The position numbers and the translations under genes are program-made. The notes under the pieces were generated by a model, which saw only the letters and a list, made by a program, of their open reading frames with translations, did no database searches and was not told the DNA's origin. A stretch of DNA of 44,825 bases from Coprinopsis marcescibilis (Eukaryota; Basidiomycota; Agaricomycetes; Agaricales; Psathyrellaceae). The stretch lies in assembly GCA_004369085.1 (NCBI GenBank), contig ML210375.1, positions 1 through 44,825 on the forward strand, given 5' to 3'. Below, piece by piece: positions 22,930 through 35,310 of this stretch (position 1 is the first letter of the stretch; every line of letters begins with the position of its first letter).

Positions 22930-24242
22930 GACCGGCGACACAGGGGTTATGGACGAATCGAGAATTACTGAAATATCCATCCAGGCACTCTAGCTTCGCG
23001 CACAGCCTACCTTTCGAAATCAGAAGACAATCAGTCAAATTGAGCAGGTACGCATCTTTCATCTTGGTAAATAGGTCTCGCTCTGATTGCAATCCAAGGG
23101 GTGTGACTGAGATGGTCGTTGAAAGGCCAAGGGATTGTGCTTCCAACGAACCATGGGATGTCAACTGTCGCTGACTCAGGTGAACTTGACATTGTGTTTT
23201 GCGTGCCGAAGGCAGGGGGTACAAATTAAGGCGCTTGTTAATTAAGAGAAGACCATCTTTTGGTAAGCATCTGAAGGCCAACCTTCAAAAATACAGAGCG
23301 TCGGACATAAGCCGAATCGAGTAGCTTCGTAGGTTGTTGTCCTACGGCTAGTCGCAGTGTTTACCCTGTAGTGGGTTTCAATGGTCTGCAGGGTTTTGAG
23401 CGCTAAGGCAGATTTCCCAATGCCAGCGCAAATGTCTTAGTGATATCTCACCGAACGATTCGCCAACGAGAACTTTACCGACAAGTGGGGGCTTTGCCGC
23501 GTCCCCAGCTTTCGGTATATCGTCGTATTCAGTACAACGTACTAGCGTATAGTACTTTGCATAACTCCTTGCACAACATCTTTTGTGAAATTTAGGTCGT
23601 AAGATAAGCAGGGATGACTTGTAACATGTAGAGATCAACGTCCTCAGTACGGCGGAGCCAAAAAATGATTGGTTTTCAGGATCTCTTGAATCAGACCACG
23701 ACGAATGAAGGAAAGTTGGTGTGCGACATAATTACTGTGACGAAGATGGAAAGACTCTAAAAAGTAATTTTAATAAGGGATTCAAAGTACTTGGGACACT
23801 TGGTCTGTGCGTCGAAATTGATTCGCATCAGTGATCAATGTGGACAATGACAAATTGCTTCCGGCGCTTATGGACATGGCAACTCGTTCCCACACTGCTG
23901 TGCCTCGAGTTTTGCAGTCGGCGTTCTCGTTCTTCCGTCGCCTAACCAAGTCTAGGTGGGTTATCGAGGCTTGTCCTTGTTCTTACAAGGACCGCTTAAC
24001 GACATATTATTCTCTATTCAATCCGCCCACAACTCTTTGCAACCCTGGCTCCATATTCATGTTCCTTCTGACACTGCCTCAAACCATACCACTAGACGCT
24101 GACGCTGGGTAGCGATCACTCCTGAATCCTGTGAGATTGCTGTTTCATCCTCTCACCACTACTATCCATCTCATGCTCGTACTCTGTCGCAGCATCTAGG
24201 TCAAAGCTCTCAGGAACTCTTCACGAATCACCCCCGAGCACG
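22930..24242. other. Intergenic region between the WSC gene and the first metacaspase
   Basis: Minus-strand frames at 22925-23281 and 23378-23638 and a plus frame at 23831-24112 have no recognisable domain or supporting splice pattern. The stretch should hold divergent promoters. Confidence 0.4.
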
Positions 24243-26402
24243 ATGAAAATCATCAGGTTTATCTCAACAGTTTCAAAGAGACTCGCCAGTTCTTCGCCAG
24301 TGCGAGCGGTCCTCCGAAAGCCACCTCCAATAACGATACCTGCCTTGACAGCACCTCCGGTCTCGAACGCCAACGATGAACCTCAAGCACCTCAACCCTC
24401 AACATCCGAGGCTCCTTCACCACAACGGCCACTCAGGAAGCGGGCATTACTCATCGGTATCCAAAATTACTCCGAAAGCGCCACCAAGCCGACATGCACT
24501 CCTCTATCGCCAATCCCTAAAGTAAAAGCGAAGCTGAAGGAGAAATACAGGCAATTGAGAGATCCAAACACTTTGCGAGGTTGTCACAAGGACGTTGTGG
24601 ATATCAAGGCCGCCCTTGTCGGTACGTCAATGCGATTTTCGTGATTCGTATATCTGATCACAGCTGTGTAGACTTATACGGGTACCAGGAGAGTGACATC
24701 ACTGTTATGATGGACAACGACGAGCCTCAACGCATCCTTCCTACGCGCGACAACATTGTGAGCCGTCCACACCGCCGTCATCTCTCCCCGCACTCTTCTT
24801 TGCTTACCAATCTTCCGCCCAGATCGAACGCATCAACGAGTTTGTCGCGGATGTAGAGAGTGGAGATAGCTTATTCTTTTTCTGTGAGCTTCTCGTATTG
24901 CTTGTGACTGATGGGTACTTATATCACTGTAGTTGCTGGTCATTCGACACAGGAGGATACCGAGAGTCGGGCCGAGGAGGATGGGAAGGACGAACGTGAG
25001 CAGTCGCGACCGTGATCCATTCTCAACAAGTAAACCATTCTTTTGCAGTCATCGTGACCTGGGACAATCAAACGATCAAGGATGATGTATGTTTTGCCTT
25101 TTTTGCCTTGCAGGTTCGATGCTGACTATCTCAACAGGAGCTAAGAATGTACTTGGTCGACTCCCTTCCAGCAGGATGTAAACTCACGGTATGTGTCATG
25201 ACCAATCGTCCTCCCACCGTCTAAAGAGACATGCATAGGCCATCTTTGACTCGTGTCACTCGGCGTCGCTACTTGACCTTGAGCACTTCCGATGCAACCG
25301 AACCTACATCCCGTGGATAAACAAGGGGAAGCGAAGGTCGTTTACCAAATGGAATCCGATCGGTGCGTACTTTCGAGGACAGAGATATGCATTCATGCTG
25401 AGATTATCCTTAGTGAGGAGGGCTGCTGTCCCAGTCTCCCCTCGCGTCTCACCGCGAGTGGACAACATGCGGAGAATTCGTAGAAGTCGTCGGATCACCC
25501 CAGGAACTCCCGCTCGCTGGAAACAATCATCGATCGACCAGATACTCGACTCGGCCAGAGCGACCCCCGCACCGACTCCGGGTCAGTCCCAAGGAACGGA
25601 TCCGAGGGTCCTCCCCCCGCTGCAGACCTCAGGCCTAATGAGAACACCCACCCCGAACGAGGTGTTCTGGCTTGATCAAGATGGAACACCACTGATGGTA
25701 TGTGCCTCTCCCGAGGCCATTTACTGCACTGGCTGGTGCAGTCCCAACCCGAACTCCGAGACAGATTTCCCGCTCGTGGTACGTTGTCATAGATATTCCT
25801 ATCGTCGGCGAAGTCTGAACCCACACGACACCAGATATCACTTTCGGCGGCGAAGGATGGACAGCAAGCATGGGAAGATGCATCGGGAGCTTCTATGACC
25901 CAGGTACATTCATTATTTTCCAGCTTCTCCGCAGCTTCACTCAGCATTATCATTATATCATACAGGCGCTCATTAAGATTCTTCGTAAGCCCCAGCACTG
26001 CTCAGCTTATCAATGCGATTTCATGTTTCAATCTCTGCACAGGGTCTGATCCGCATCCAAGCCTAAAGGATCTGCTCAAGCTAATAAGGTTATTCCGGTT
26101 GCCCACCGATCACCGTCGAAATCAGTTCTAACCCCGTTCAATAGCCACGATCTTCATGATAACTACCTTAGCCTTCACGCTCGCGCCCGCGATTACAAAA
26201 AAAGAGCGAGAGCTTACAACCTCAAGAGGAGGGCAGAGGGGAAGCCGGAGAAGACAACGAAGGAGGTTGAGATGGATAACTTCCAGGATCCACAGGTACG
26301 TCAAATGTGTTGCTGTCGACTGCTTCTTTGTCAGACTGACCCCACTTCTATAAGATTTCAAGTCTCTATCCGCTTAACATGAACCAGTCATGGTCACCGT
26401 AG
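24243..26402 (+). CDS. Type I metacaspase (caspase-like cysteine peptidase), copy 1
   Basis: Thirteen exons: 24243-24621, 24672-24757, 24823-24883, 24933-24995, 25049-25086, 25138-25188, 25239-25362, 25414-25778, 25835-25903, 25966-25984, 26043-26088, 26145-26295, 26355-26402; introns 49-65 nt; 499 residues. A Pro/Ala-rich N-terminal region is followed by the p20 start KRALLIGIQNY, the histidine motif FAGHST (His179) and the cysteine motif FDSCHSAS (Cys232). The p10-like part carries CTGWC, VISLSAAKDGQQAWEDASG and MTQALIKIL, and the chain ends in the common fungal form with SSLYPLNM. Family role: Arg/Lys-specific peptidase in proteostasis and cell death, often calcium-dependent. Both catalytic residues are present, so it is probably active. 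The penultimate intron has a perfect CTAAC branch point. It is followed 250 nt downstream by a second metacaspase. Confidence 0.92.
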
Positions 26403-26654
26403 CCAGTAGCATATTTTCTTTTCTCTGATCGTCCCCGTTTATGCTGCCGACATCGTCCCTCTCCATGCATTCTGTACCCTTTTCCTCTTCTTCTTTGTGC
26501 ATCTTTGGTCCGAGAGAGCGCCGTCTCACAGGCTCATAGCGTCTACACTGCATCATGATACTCCTAATACGCTAAATATAAGCGAACCTAATGTACCTCT
26601 GCATCTCCAATTGATAAATTGAAACGGCACAGCCGCGTTTACATAAGGCGCTAA

Positions 26655-28899
26655 ATGGTTGGGACTTATCATATGAGTCGTATGACCACCGGCACCGAGC
26701 AACCTCCCTTCCCTCTGTCATCTCTGCTGCTTGTCGTCGCCACTTCCTTTCCGATGTCAACGACTAGTACATGTATCAACCTCGGCCTACCTCAATCTCG
26801 CATTGCTGCACCGGACTTCAGCCTCAGCGGACGCCAGACCTCAGAAACGTCGACGGCCACTGCTGGCACGTTGCAAACGGACATAACGTCTTCATCGACC
26901 TGCGACCTACTTCCTTCCGATATAAAAAGTGGTGCCCACAGTGAACGAGGGCACACCTATGAGCTATCAGCGGGTTCTGTGAGAAATCCTCTCGTTTCGC
27001 CTGCAGGCTAACGGCCACTCATGTCGATCGTTTAGATCTCCGTTATCACGTCAGGTCGTAGGCGAAGAAAGGCGTTGCTCATTGGAACTAACTATGCCAA
27101 TCTTCCGAGTACAGGATCGCTACAGCCATTGAAATGCGCCCATCAGGATGTGAAAGATACACGAAAGCATCTCCTAGGTATGTGATAGCGCAACTTCCAG
27201 TCCAAACACAGTCCCCATTGACCGCTCTCAGAGAACTGTGGATATAGAAGTAAAGATATAACTTCGCTTATGGACGAGCCTGGAACCAATGAGAAGCACC
27301 AGCCTACTTACACTAATATCGTATGTCGTTTACAGCTGTGTCAGTTGGCGATACCTATTCGTGCTAACAATGACATGCTGTCAAGATGAGTCACCTGACC
27401 TCATTCATCGAGCCAGATGTCACGGAGTATGTCTTTTTATGTGCGTACATTCCTTCTGCCTTATCTGCCTGTAATCCAGAGTATCTGACTCAGGCACCAT
27501 GTATACTAATTAGATGCGGGACACTCTGGTCAGCAAGACGAAATCAGCAATGTGGCAATTGGCTCTGACGACGATGACAACGAGCCGGAGGAAGATGGAA
27601 AGGATGAGTGTATGTTTGGTTATCACGGTCCAGTGAGTTTGAGGCTAACTTTTGAGCTTCAAGTCATCATCCCAGTTGACGCCTGGTGTGAAGATAGTGA
27701 CTCCCCAGATCCCAAAAAGATCATACTTGATAACGTGAGTAACCTCTCACTTAACGTATCGCTTCTCTTGTCCTAATAATGTTTCTCTGACAAGGTACTG
27801 CGACGCTTACTTATTAAACCTCTTCCGGAGAGCTCCAGGTTTTTGGTGAGTCATCTGGTCGTTTTAAAGGCAGCAGATTCCCAACGGGTCTTTTCTTCCG
27901 CATAAACTAGGCGATCCTCGATTGCTGCCATTCGGCAACCTTGCTTGGTAAGAGTTTCCTGTTGATGGAGGAATGTCCATAATTCTAATTTGGTCCAGAC
28001 TTGAAGCACCACAGATGCAACCGGCTTGGACCGACCCTCATGTGCCGGGGTCGTAGACTAGTGCGAAAAGGTAGGCGCCAAAATAATCGGTGCACTTTCG
28101 CAGCTGACTCTGCCTGCAGTTGTTGTCGAGCCAGTGTGGAAGAGTTATAAGTATATTTGGACGAAGATTCAAAGCAAGCAAGCCAACGTCCGAAATCCCC
28201 CACTGCTTCGGACAAACTCTTGCAACGGACTTTGCCCCAGACGCCGGCCAGTACCTCAGAAGCCAGTCGTGGTTGGTGTTCACTGTTTGTCTCCGTGTGT
28301 GACCCACCATTGTTGACCCACCAACCTTCTAGATCTGTATAGCAGCGTGCAAGGATGCATATACAACTGAAGAAAGCAATGAAAAAGGGTTTGAGACCCA
28401 CACTAAAGTGAGATGGTTTTGAGGTTTCATGACAGCGACGCTGACGCTAGAACGTTGTTACATTATCTCAAGAGAATTATCGAACACTCGAGTAGGTGTA
28501 TTGAATAATCACCATGCTACGAGGACTAACTGGCCATTTGGTTCGGCTCAGACAAAAGTACTAGCTTGGAAGATTTGCTAAGGTCCCTGATGTACGTGAC
28601 ACAAAGCGCATATGTCGACCAAGACTGAAAATTCCCCAGAGTTGATCGCAAGGAGCAATCACAAAAGCTCAAAAAGATCGTCAAAACACACAAGCGGAAT
28701 GGTACGGATGAGAGCGATCCATCTTTGAAAAACTGCGAAGAACTTTCAGTAACACTCAAGCGCAAGTTACCACAGGTAATTACATGGATCATGGATACCG
28801 CTGCGTCACTTTGTTCACTGGACGAAGGTAGCGAGCAACTACCCGCTGAAGTTACATCGCGAAATGTTCCTTCAGCGCGAAGCATCTCTTGAAAGTTGA
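26655..28899 (+). CDS. Type I metacaspase, copy 2 (divergent tandem paralogue)
   Basis: Fifteen exons: 26655-26978, 27036-27177, 27232-27320, 27386-27440, 27514-27609, 27664-27734, 27795-27845, 27911-27947, 27999-28070, 28120-28271, 28333-28407, 28473-28495, 28559-28591, 28640-28775, 28828-28899; 475 residues, phases consistent. The p20 core begins RRKALLIGTNYANLP, the histidine motif is YAGHSG (His207) and the cysteine motif LDCCHSAT (Cys282). The His-Cys distance is 75 residues against 53 in copy 1, owing to an acidic insert (SDDDDNEPEEDGK) and an added VDAWCEDSDSPDPKK loop. The p10-like region keeps VVICIAACKDA and SLEDLLRSL but is shorter, and it ends in SNYPLKL. Exons carrying the two catalytic motifs begin at the same points in both copies, so they share ancestry. 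The N-terminal 108 residues (exon 1) have no clear domain and the exact start is uncertain; the last intron is inferred from the C-terminal match. Confidence 0.85.
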
Positions 28900-29236
28900 A
28901 AGACAAATTCAATGCGCCACATACGTGCCCACATAGCTCGCTGGTTTGTGGTCCGAGTATTGTTATCATTTCCGAGATCGAACTCGCCAAAAGTACTGAG
29001 AACGTTCCTGCTCTCTTTTCTGATTTATCCTTCCGACATTTCGACACATGATAATATCGGGACAATCGATTGTGCAGTCACCAATACCCAACCTTTTTTG
29101 TACACGCCAGACTGTATAACAAGAGTTCATGTACATTAGTGGAATGCAGCAGTGCTACCAGAAATGTCGGTAGATGCAACTAATATCAAGTTATCGTCAA
29201 AATTACAAGTGTCGGCTACTCTGCCTAACGTTTCGA
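28900..29236. other. Convergent intergenic gap between metacaspase 2 and DBR1
   Basis: 3' ends of two converging genes. No gene or RNA element recognised. Confidence 0.4.
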
Positions 29237-31057
29237 TCAAGCAGGGCTGGTCGGATTGATTTTGTCCTCGATTCCCAGCATTGAACAGAACGCTACCGTT
29301 TGAGGGTTCGGGTAATGTGGAGCTGCAGAGAAATAGTCGGTGAGTTCCGGTTGAGAAGGCGACGCCGGAAAGTGCGAATCGATAGGGACACTCACGTTGT
29401 TGAAACTTGAGGGGTGGATTCTCGGTCTCGGCGCAAGGTCCAGGTGCCGTAACGACGAAGGTCTGCGTATTTCCGACTGGGATAAGGGCGCCCTCTTGTT
29501 TCTGAAGATTCGCCTGGACCCATTCCAGCTCTTTCGCCACCAGCGCGCGAGCTTCGTCTTCTGGAGGGAATGTTGGTTGCTTCCAGGTGGTGGAGAATAA
29601 CGGATGGAACGCCCGATTTATCGCAAGCCATTCCGGGTCGTATGTGAAGATGACCTTGTCTGTCGCGGATTGTTCCGTACCAGAAGGCTTTGTAGATGAT
29701 GGTGTATCAATTTCGATGACCTGGATGAATCGCGGATGTCAGATCTGCAACAACATAGGATGGCGGACGACGTGGGATATTATGAAACATACTTCGAGGA
29801 ATTCTCGTCGAGGAAGGCACTTGTCTAGAGCCAGGAATTTGGTTTCCACCGAGGGGAGAGGGATTACCGGTTTTGGGACGGGCTCAAAGTCTTCTTCGTC
29901 ATCGAGCAAGATCTCTTCAGGATTAATAATCTCTGGCGCTGGCGCCGACGACGTAGACGGTCCAGCTTCATCGTCTTCCTCATCGATCGCGATTTCATCG
30001 GGGTTGTGGACAGCAGAAGGAAGAATTCCAGAAGGGAGCTGGTTTCCTGCGGTAACTGGGGCTGCATGGGCGTATGTTGCTTCGAATCGTACATGCAGGT
30101 GAGCCGAGAACCACCACTTTGGTTGTATCGCCTGCAGTAGTCCTATTAGAGGAGGAGAACCGAGTTTTCCAGATCGAATATCGGCCTCGAAGAACCGTTT
30201 TCTCCGTATGAGGCCGCCGACATCCCCATGGTGCTCTATCGATTGGGGCCAATCGTGCGACAGCATGATATCTGGGGGTGTCAGCTAAACATTGTTGTCA
30301 ACAAATGAATCAGCTTCGATCATGGCGATGGACTTGCCAGAGAGAGACGCCTGATGTCATATTCCCTGGTGTGATAGATGCTGCGCATAGCTGACTGGTC
30401 GTATGGAACACGTTCATAATGACCTTTTTTTTAGATTAAGGGGATGAGAAATAGAATGTGGAGGCCAAGGGTAATGGAGCACACCTGTCCTGAAGTCGTG
30501 TCCCTTGAAAATACCCGATGCTCCTGCAATGCGGATCCCATTAACTTGGACGCAACCTGCGTGGCCAAGGAAGTAGATATTCGGTGCTAGCCAGCCACCG
30601 TGATACCTGCCATCCGTAAGTCAAGGACCAACTAAATAACCGAATATGTAGAAATCCCTTACAGCTCCCACATGTAGTTAGACGCTTCGTGATTTCCGCC
30701 GATGACAATAGTCAAGATTGGGGCAATCTTTTCGCCCGCGTAGTACCTGTTCCAAGAATGGGTCAAGTTGAGGCAAGGTTCACAATGTCCAAATTCGTAT
30801 GTCATACCTACTTATGAAATTCACCTAATTCCTTGTATTTGTTTGGGACCGCCATGCACTGTAGATCTCTGGAATTGCGGATGGCTTGAAAATCGCCGCA
30901 TATCAACAAGAGATCGACTTTGTAGCCGTTTTGCTGCTCCAAGCGCGCGATTTGGCCGTAAATCGCATCCAGTTGGCCATGACAGCAGCCTTCGATCGCA
31001 ATCTGTAGAGTTTCAAATGAGTTTGGTCTTGGAAGCAGTGAGAATACCCACCTTCAT
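29237..31057 (-). CDS. DBR1: RNA lariat debranching enzyme
   Basis: Eight exons: 31057-31052, 31002-30812, 30746-30663, 30606-30485, 30423-30338, 30284-29793, 29720-29396, 29322-29237; 463 residues, phases consistent. Metallophosphoesterase motifs occur in order: IEGCCHG (residues 5-11), LLICGDF (Asp39), GGNHEAS (Asn84-His85), LSHDWP (His173) and FSAHLHVRF (His226, His228). The lariat recognition region reads NYMWELYHGGW. A C-terminal acidic segment and the DBR1 C-terminal domain ([16 protein letters not shown] and after) complete it. Role: hydrolyses the 2'-5' branch of excised intron lariats in the nucleus so they can be degraded. The first exon is only ATG AAG. Intron 5 (30285-30337) is GC-AG (CTG|GCAAGT...TTTAG); no GT donor nearby keeps the frame. 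Length and motif order are as expected, so the gene appears functional. Confidence 0.95.
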
Positions 31058-31116
31058 GGTAGTAGTGGTTCAACTTTGATCGGGGCGATAGATTCCTCAT
31101 GCCAATAAATTGAGAC

Positions 31117-31975
31117 TCAGCTATTGCCTCCGCGCCAATGATGAGCCCCGCCGATCGGGATCAATGCGGCGATGGCTGATAAGATAACAACGGAGGGCTG
31201 GAGATCCTTCTCGTTCGGAAACAACTGGGGGAAAGTCCACCAACAGTCCACAAATGGGGCAGCTCCATTGTGTGAATGAAACAAGCTTTTAGCTTGTCTA
31301 ACGGCGCCGTTCCGATGCGATCTAGTAAACGTTGCTATCTCGAATCCGGTCTCAAGGCAGTTGAAGAAGGGGGCTGTTGCGAGCCATCCTACCAGCGTCC
31401 AGGCTTCGACTTGAAGTGGCACCGTGCAGAACGGAAGTGTTGAGTGCGCTTGTATAGGTAACTGATGCCGTGGAATGTCAATCTTGAGACAATTCAATCC
31501 CCACATAATCAGACACTTCAAGTTACGATCCGTTACACTAGACGTAAGAGTGCACAGAATGACCATTCCTAAGCATTGGGTCTCAGACTGGTGCGAGGAC
31601 TGTGTCTAGCGAATGGGTATAGGATTTTAAAGGGTTAAAACTGCGTTGACCATGCTACAAACAATTTTACCTCAACCACCACCAACGGAACGTAAGTAAT
31701 TTGACGTCCTTCCGAAGCTCGTCTTGTGCTCGGCAGTGGGCTTCAAGATACGTTTATATGTATCTAATCTCTTAATATTTTCAGAGACCATAGATACCTA
31801 AAAATGCCGCATACGTTATGGAGGAAGGGTGCCAGGCGTGTTGAAGTACTTTCCGACTCGGAATTGGCGTGTTAAACCGCTTGAGCCAGCTCTCGGAGGC
31901 ACAGGTGCCGTTCTTGAGCCATGGGAGACCAAAAGAGCTAAAGGGTTTGCGATTAGTTATCGGAGTAGACGCCAT
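31117..31975 (-). CDS. Possible two-exon unknown gene upstream of DBR1
   Basis: Two minus-strand open stretches: 31975-31781 (begins MASTPITNRKPF, contains ESWLKRF and ITYAAFLGIYG) and about 31606-31117 (ends AHHWRGGNS). The second is preceded by a GACACAG acceptor and contains hydrophobic stretches (VILSAIAALIPIG), hinting at a membrane protein. The first could leave through GTATCT near 31790, but I could not find a convincing intron linking the two. No domain recognised. The segment may instead be the DBR1 promoter with chance open frames. Confidence 0.25.
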
Positions 31976-33334
31976 CGATAAGCATGGAACATAAAATTCT
32001 TATTGTTCTGTGGATACTAAATGTGAGAAAAAGATGGTATATTAATGCCTTATATTAGGAGTTTCTCCCCTGATGAAGTTTCGACGAACGTCATTAGCAA
32101 CAGTAGCTTGAGAAGGACCTTCCGTGGATTCATCTAAATGGACTTTCAAGCAACGTGTTGCACAGCACTGACAATTTGTCCATTAAACACGGGGCAATTC
32201 AAGTACTTTTTACCCATAATCTTAGCCTGACAGAAGGCAGACCACTGTAATTCGTTCATATCGGAGAATTGGTCCCTGAGCATAAAGCTCTTGGGTATTA
32301 CGGGACTGAGAGGTGGACTTGATAAGTCTATGGAGGCTCCAGACTCTTTACGAGAGAAATTACGCAGGACCAGAAGCGTTTTGATTCTTTTAATCAGTTA
32401 ATCGTGTGGCGTGTTAAGTACCGAGGAGGCACGGGCATGCGTCGATGATTTGTCCAGGTGATGATATGGCTGATAATTTACCATGAAAAACAGCATTGCA
32501 GTGACCGCTTCGCGGCGTCTAATACAGGCACTCCAAGAGGCAAAACGCATTCATGTCGATGGAGGAGCGAGACAAAGCTTTGTCTAAATGTGGAAGGGGC
32601 GTCATGTGATTGTCACACGTCACAGCTTCTCCAAAGTGTCTTCGACATCCGCCACGGCCCACGGGTGCAGGGTGTTGTTCCCAACAGGATGTGTGTTTGT
32701 CATTCCAGTTGGGCCAGCTGATTTGGACATTTATCGGCATCTCCAAGCCTCAGATTTTTGCCAAAAATATTGGAGATTCTTTCATGGAACTCGTTGGCGC
32801 AGCTTCTGCGCTATTTCTGGGGCAATTAGGACTGAGCCGACTTTCTGGGCCCCATGGTCCGGGCCCATAATGCCTTGTTGGGATAGGTCCTGGAGGGATA
32901 TGTGATGGCTTCCGCTGTGTTGGTTTTCAGGGTGTCGCAATTCGGATATCAGCGATCCATCGTCAACGTACAATTTGTTTCTTATTGTCTTGAACTGTCG
33001 ATGTCGGACATGAGGAGGAGCAGCCCGAATATAGGGTAGGAAGGACGTGTTTCGAAGCGCACAGACGAGGACTTCCCTGAACTGGTGGGAATCTGAACTG
33101 TGTACTAAAAGCATTGGTCGATGCGCCATCATACACTCGTCCTACCCCCGTTATTCTGCAGGGCCTTTCATCATTTCGCTTCCACGGGTTCGTGATTTCA
33201 CTCTATCTCGTTTATATATCGTAACCTCTTCCACCATAGATGCATCCTGACCGAAAGGTTGTCAACGACGGCGTCGAGGACGATGGTGCGCACAGCCTCG
33301 CCTTTCCTGACCTACTCTGAACACGTTGAAAGAC
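31976..33334. other. Upstream region of the second HMG-box gene
   Basis: No gene supported. Short frames at 32458-32905 overlap on both strands. A TATATA string at 33213-33218 lies 117 nt before the ATG at 33335 and may be its TATA element. Confidence 0.4.
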
Positions 33335-35310
33335 ATGCCGCCACTCGTTGACAACCCAGCCCACTACACCTTCGTTGCGGATGCTGGCCATCTTTCTTTA
33401 TCGAAGATTGAATCTTCCCAGGTAACCCCGTCAACAGTCACCATCACGTCCCCCACCTCCAACGCCGCTGCAACAGACTTTCTAGTAACGACATCAAGCA
33501 CTACGACTAGTCCACCACCCTCTCCTCTGACCTCGGAGGACCAGGCTATGCCCTCCAGCTCCCGCTCGCGTTCCAAACCTCGAGCTCCCCAGGTCAAACG
33601 ACGCGACTCAACACACATCCCCCGACCCCCCAATGCCTTCATTCTCTTTCGTTCCGCCTTCATCCGCAGCCAACAAATACCTGATCGTGTCGAGGGCAAT
33701 CATAGCAATTTGTCAAAGATCATTGGTGCGCCCTTCATTAACATGCGTTAGCCACGTGTTTGCTGACGTCGTTCATCCGTGTTAGGGCACTACTGGAAGA
33801 CGCTGCCACCAGAAGAGCGCGCCGAATGGGAAGCCAAGGCTCTCGAAGCACAGGAATCACACCGCCAGCAGTATCCTGATTGGCGGTTTCGCCCTGGACC
33901 GTATGCGTTGGGAAAGCTCAAGACCAAGGACGGCACAACCTCGTCGAAACGCCGCAACACCGTCAGCAGTTCCAGAAGCCAGCCCGACTCGCCTATTGCT
34001 TCCTCATCAGCGTCGCCCATCGACAAGAAAGAGGTGGAACCGAAAGGGAGGGGAAAGGGGAAAGCGAAGGAACGGGAGGGTAGTGGTCGTTCGGTGGAGG
34101 ACAGGGAACTTCGAGACACCCGCTGTGTGCAGATTGCCAATCTTCTCGTAGCGGGGAAGAAAGGGTCTGACCTGGCCAATGCGGTGGAGGAATGGGAGGG
34201 CGTTGCGAAGGGTGGACCGAAAGCACCATCTATCGACGTGTCGGACCAAAGTTCATCTGGCTCTCGCTCTTTAAACGCTTCCCCGTCGACATATCTTGCA
34301 CAAATCCCCGACCACTTCCACCCTACGTCACCCGCCAGTCCTGATCCGCGTCGCCGATCCCCAAGAACCTCCTCCCAGCAGTCCACGACTGGAAATGAAG
34401 CCAAGAGAGCTCCTATCAAAGGAATCTCAGATGTTCCGTTGAACCAGATGTTTGTCCGCCAGACACCTGGCCATGGCTCTCACCCTATCTCCAATGTCAG
34501 AGGGCCTCCCCCCGCCGTTCATCTTCCAGTTCCGCTTCAACAGATCGCGAATACGAATATGGCCCCATCAACAAAAGAATCTTCACTGTGGCGCACCGAC
34601 CCCCGATACGAATCTCCAACGTTTCAGTCGTCCAACTGGTGGAACGGTTCCCCGTCATCATCGGTACTCGACAGAAACGAGCAAGCACAACTCGCTGGCA
34701 AGCCCATTGGTCCTGGTCATCGCTCCCAACTGGGATACGAACATTCATGGGCTAGCTATGATAAGGTCCGTTGCTTCGATCTGTTTGGAAATCGCTTATC
34801 CCAACTGGTTTCTAGCTTTATGGATCCATGGAAGATCCACCTCCAGACGGAAGTGACGCTGCCAACTGGACTACGGACCCCACACGACAGGGCTTCATCA
34901 CCTCTATGCGAGATCCCTGCCTTGAAGACGACGAATCTGGCCTCAGCGGAACATTGCCCGGATCCATACTTTCGCGCGACTTTTCTAGAGCGGTTGCCTC
35001 GCCCAATATGTCCACCTCTGAACGTACTCAAGCCCCGTTCCTCTACCCCGCGCCGCACAATATGGTACCATCTCTCTGCATACCACCTACCTCCTTCTCA
35101 ACCTTGACCGGTTGGGCTGGTGCATTCGACCCCAGTGGGTCCCATTCCCGATCTGCCTCGGTTCAACCTTCCCCTCTTAGCGGTTGGTTTTCTGCACCCG
35201 CCGAGTGGCCTATTCAACAAGGTCATCATGTGGCACTAGCTCGTGGTCCGGATGATTGGGACGCACTTGAAACCTCCGTTCACCATCACCATCCGCATCC
35301 TGGTTCTTGA
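33335..35310 (+). CDS. HMG-box transcription factor (MATA_HMG-like), second gene
   Basis: Three exons, 33335-33725, 33786-34765 and 34816-35310; introns of 60 and 50 nt; 621 residues. The HMG box spans about residues 94-168: HIPRPPNAFILFRSAFI, then SNLSKIIGHYWKTLPPEERAEWEAKALEAQESHRQQYPDW with the first intron inside the box between Ile-Ile-Gly and His-Tyr-Trp. A Ser-rich N-terminus precedes it. A KGRGKGKAKERE basic stretch and long Ser/Pro/Asn-rich tail follow, ending in a His-rich SVHHHHPHP. Role inferred: nuclear DNA-binding regulator of the class used in fungal mating and fruiting control; the target is unknown. The box differs from the gene at 15.0 kb, which lacks a box intron and has an internal insert, so these are not recent duplicates. 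The TTG at 33326 in the same frame was rejected as a start in favour of ATG 33335. Confidence 0.88.

Noticed and set aside
26089..26125. A 37-nt intron near the end of metacaspase 1
   Set aside because: Breaks the frame; the 56-nt version ending at 26144 with a CTAAC branch restores LISHDLHDNY.
28776..28899. Read-through C-terminus of metacaspase 2 without the last intron
   Set aside because: It stays open and cannot be excluded, but splicing at 28776-28827 gives the family-like ending ASNYPLKL, so it was not used.
31661..31812. Short spliced plus-strand peptide starting MLQTILPQPPPTE, considered as a pheromone-type precursor
   Set aside because: It ends after 18 residues with no CaaX-type cysteine; nothing supports a pheromone.
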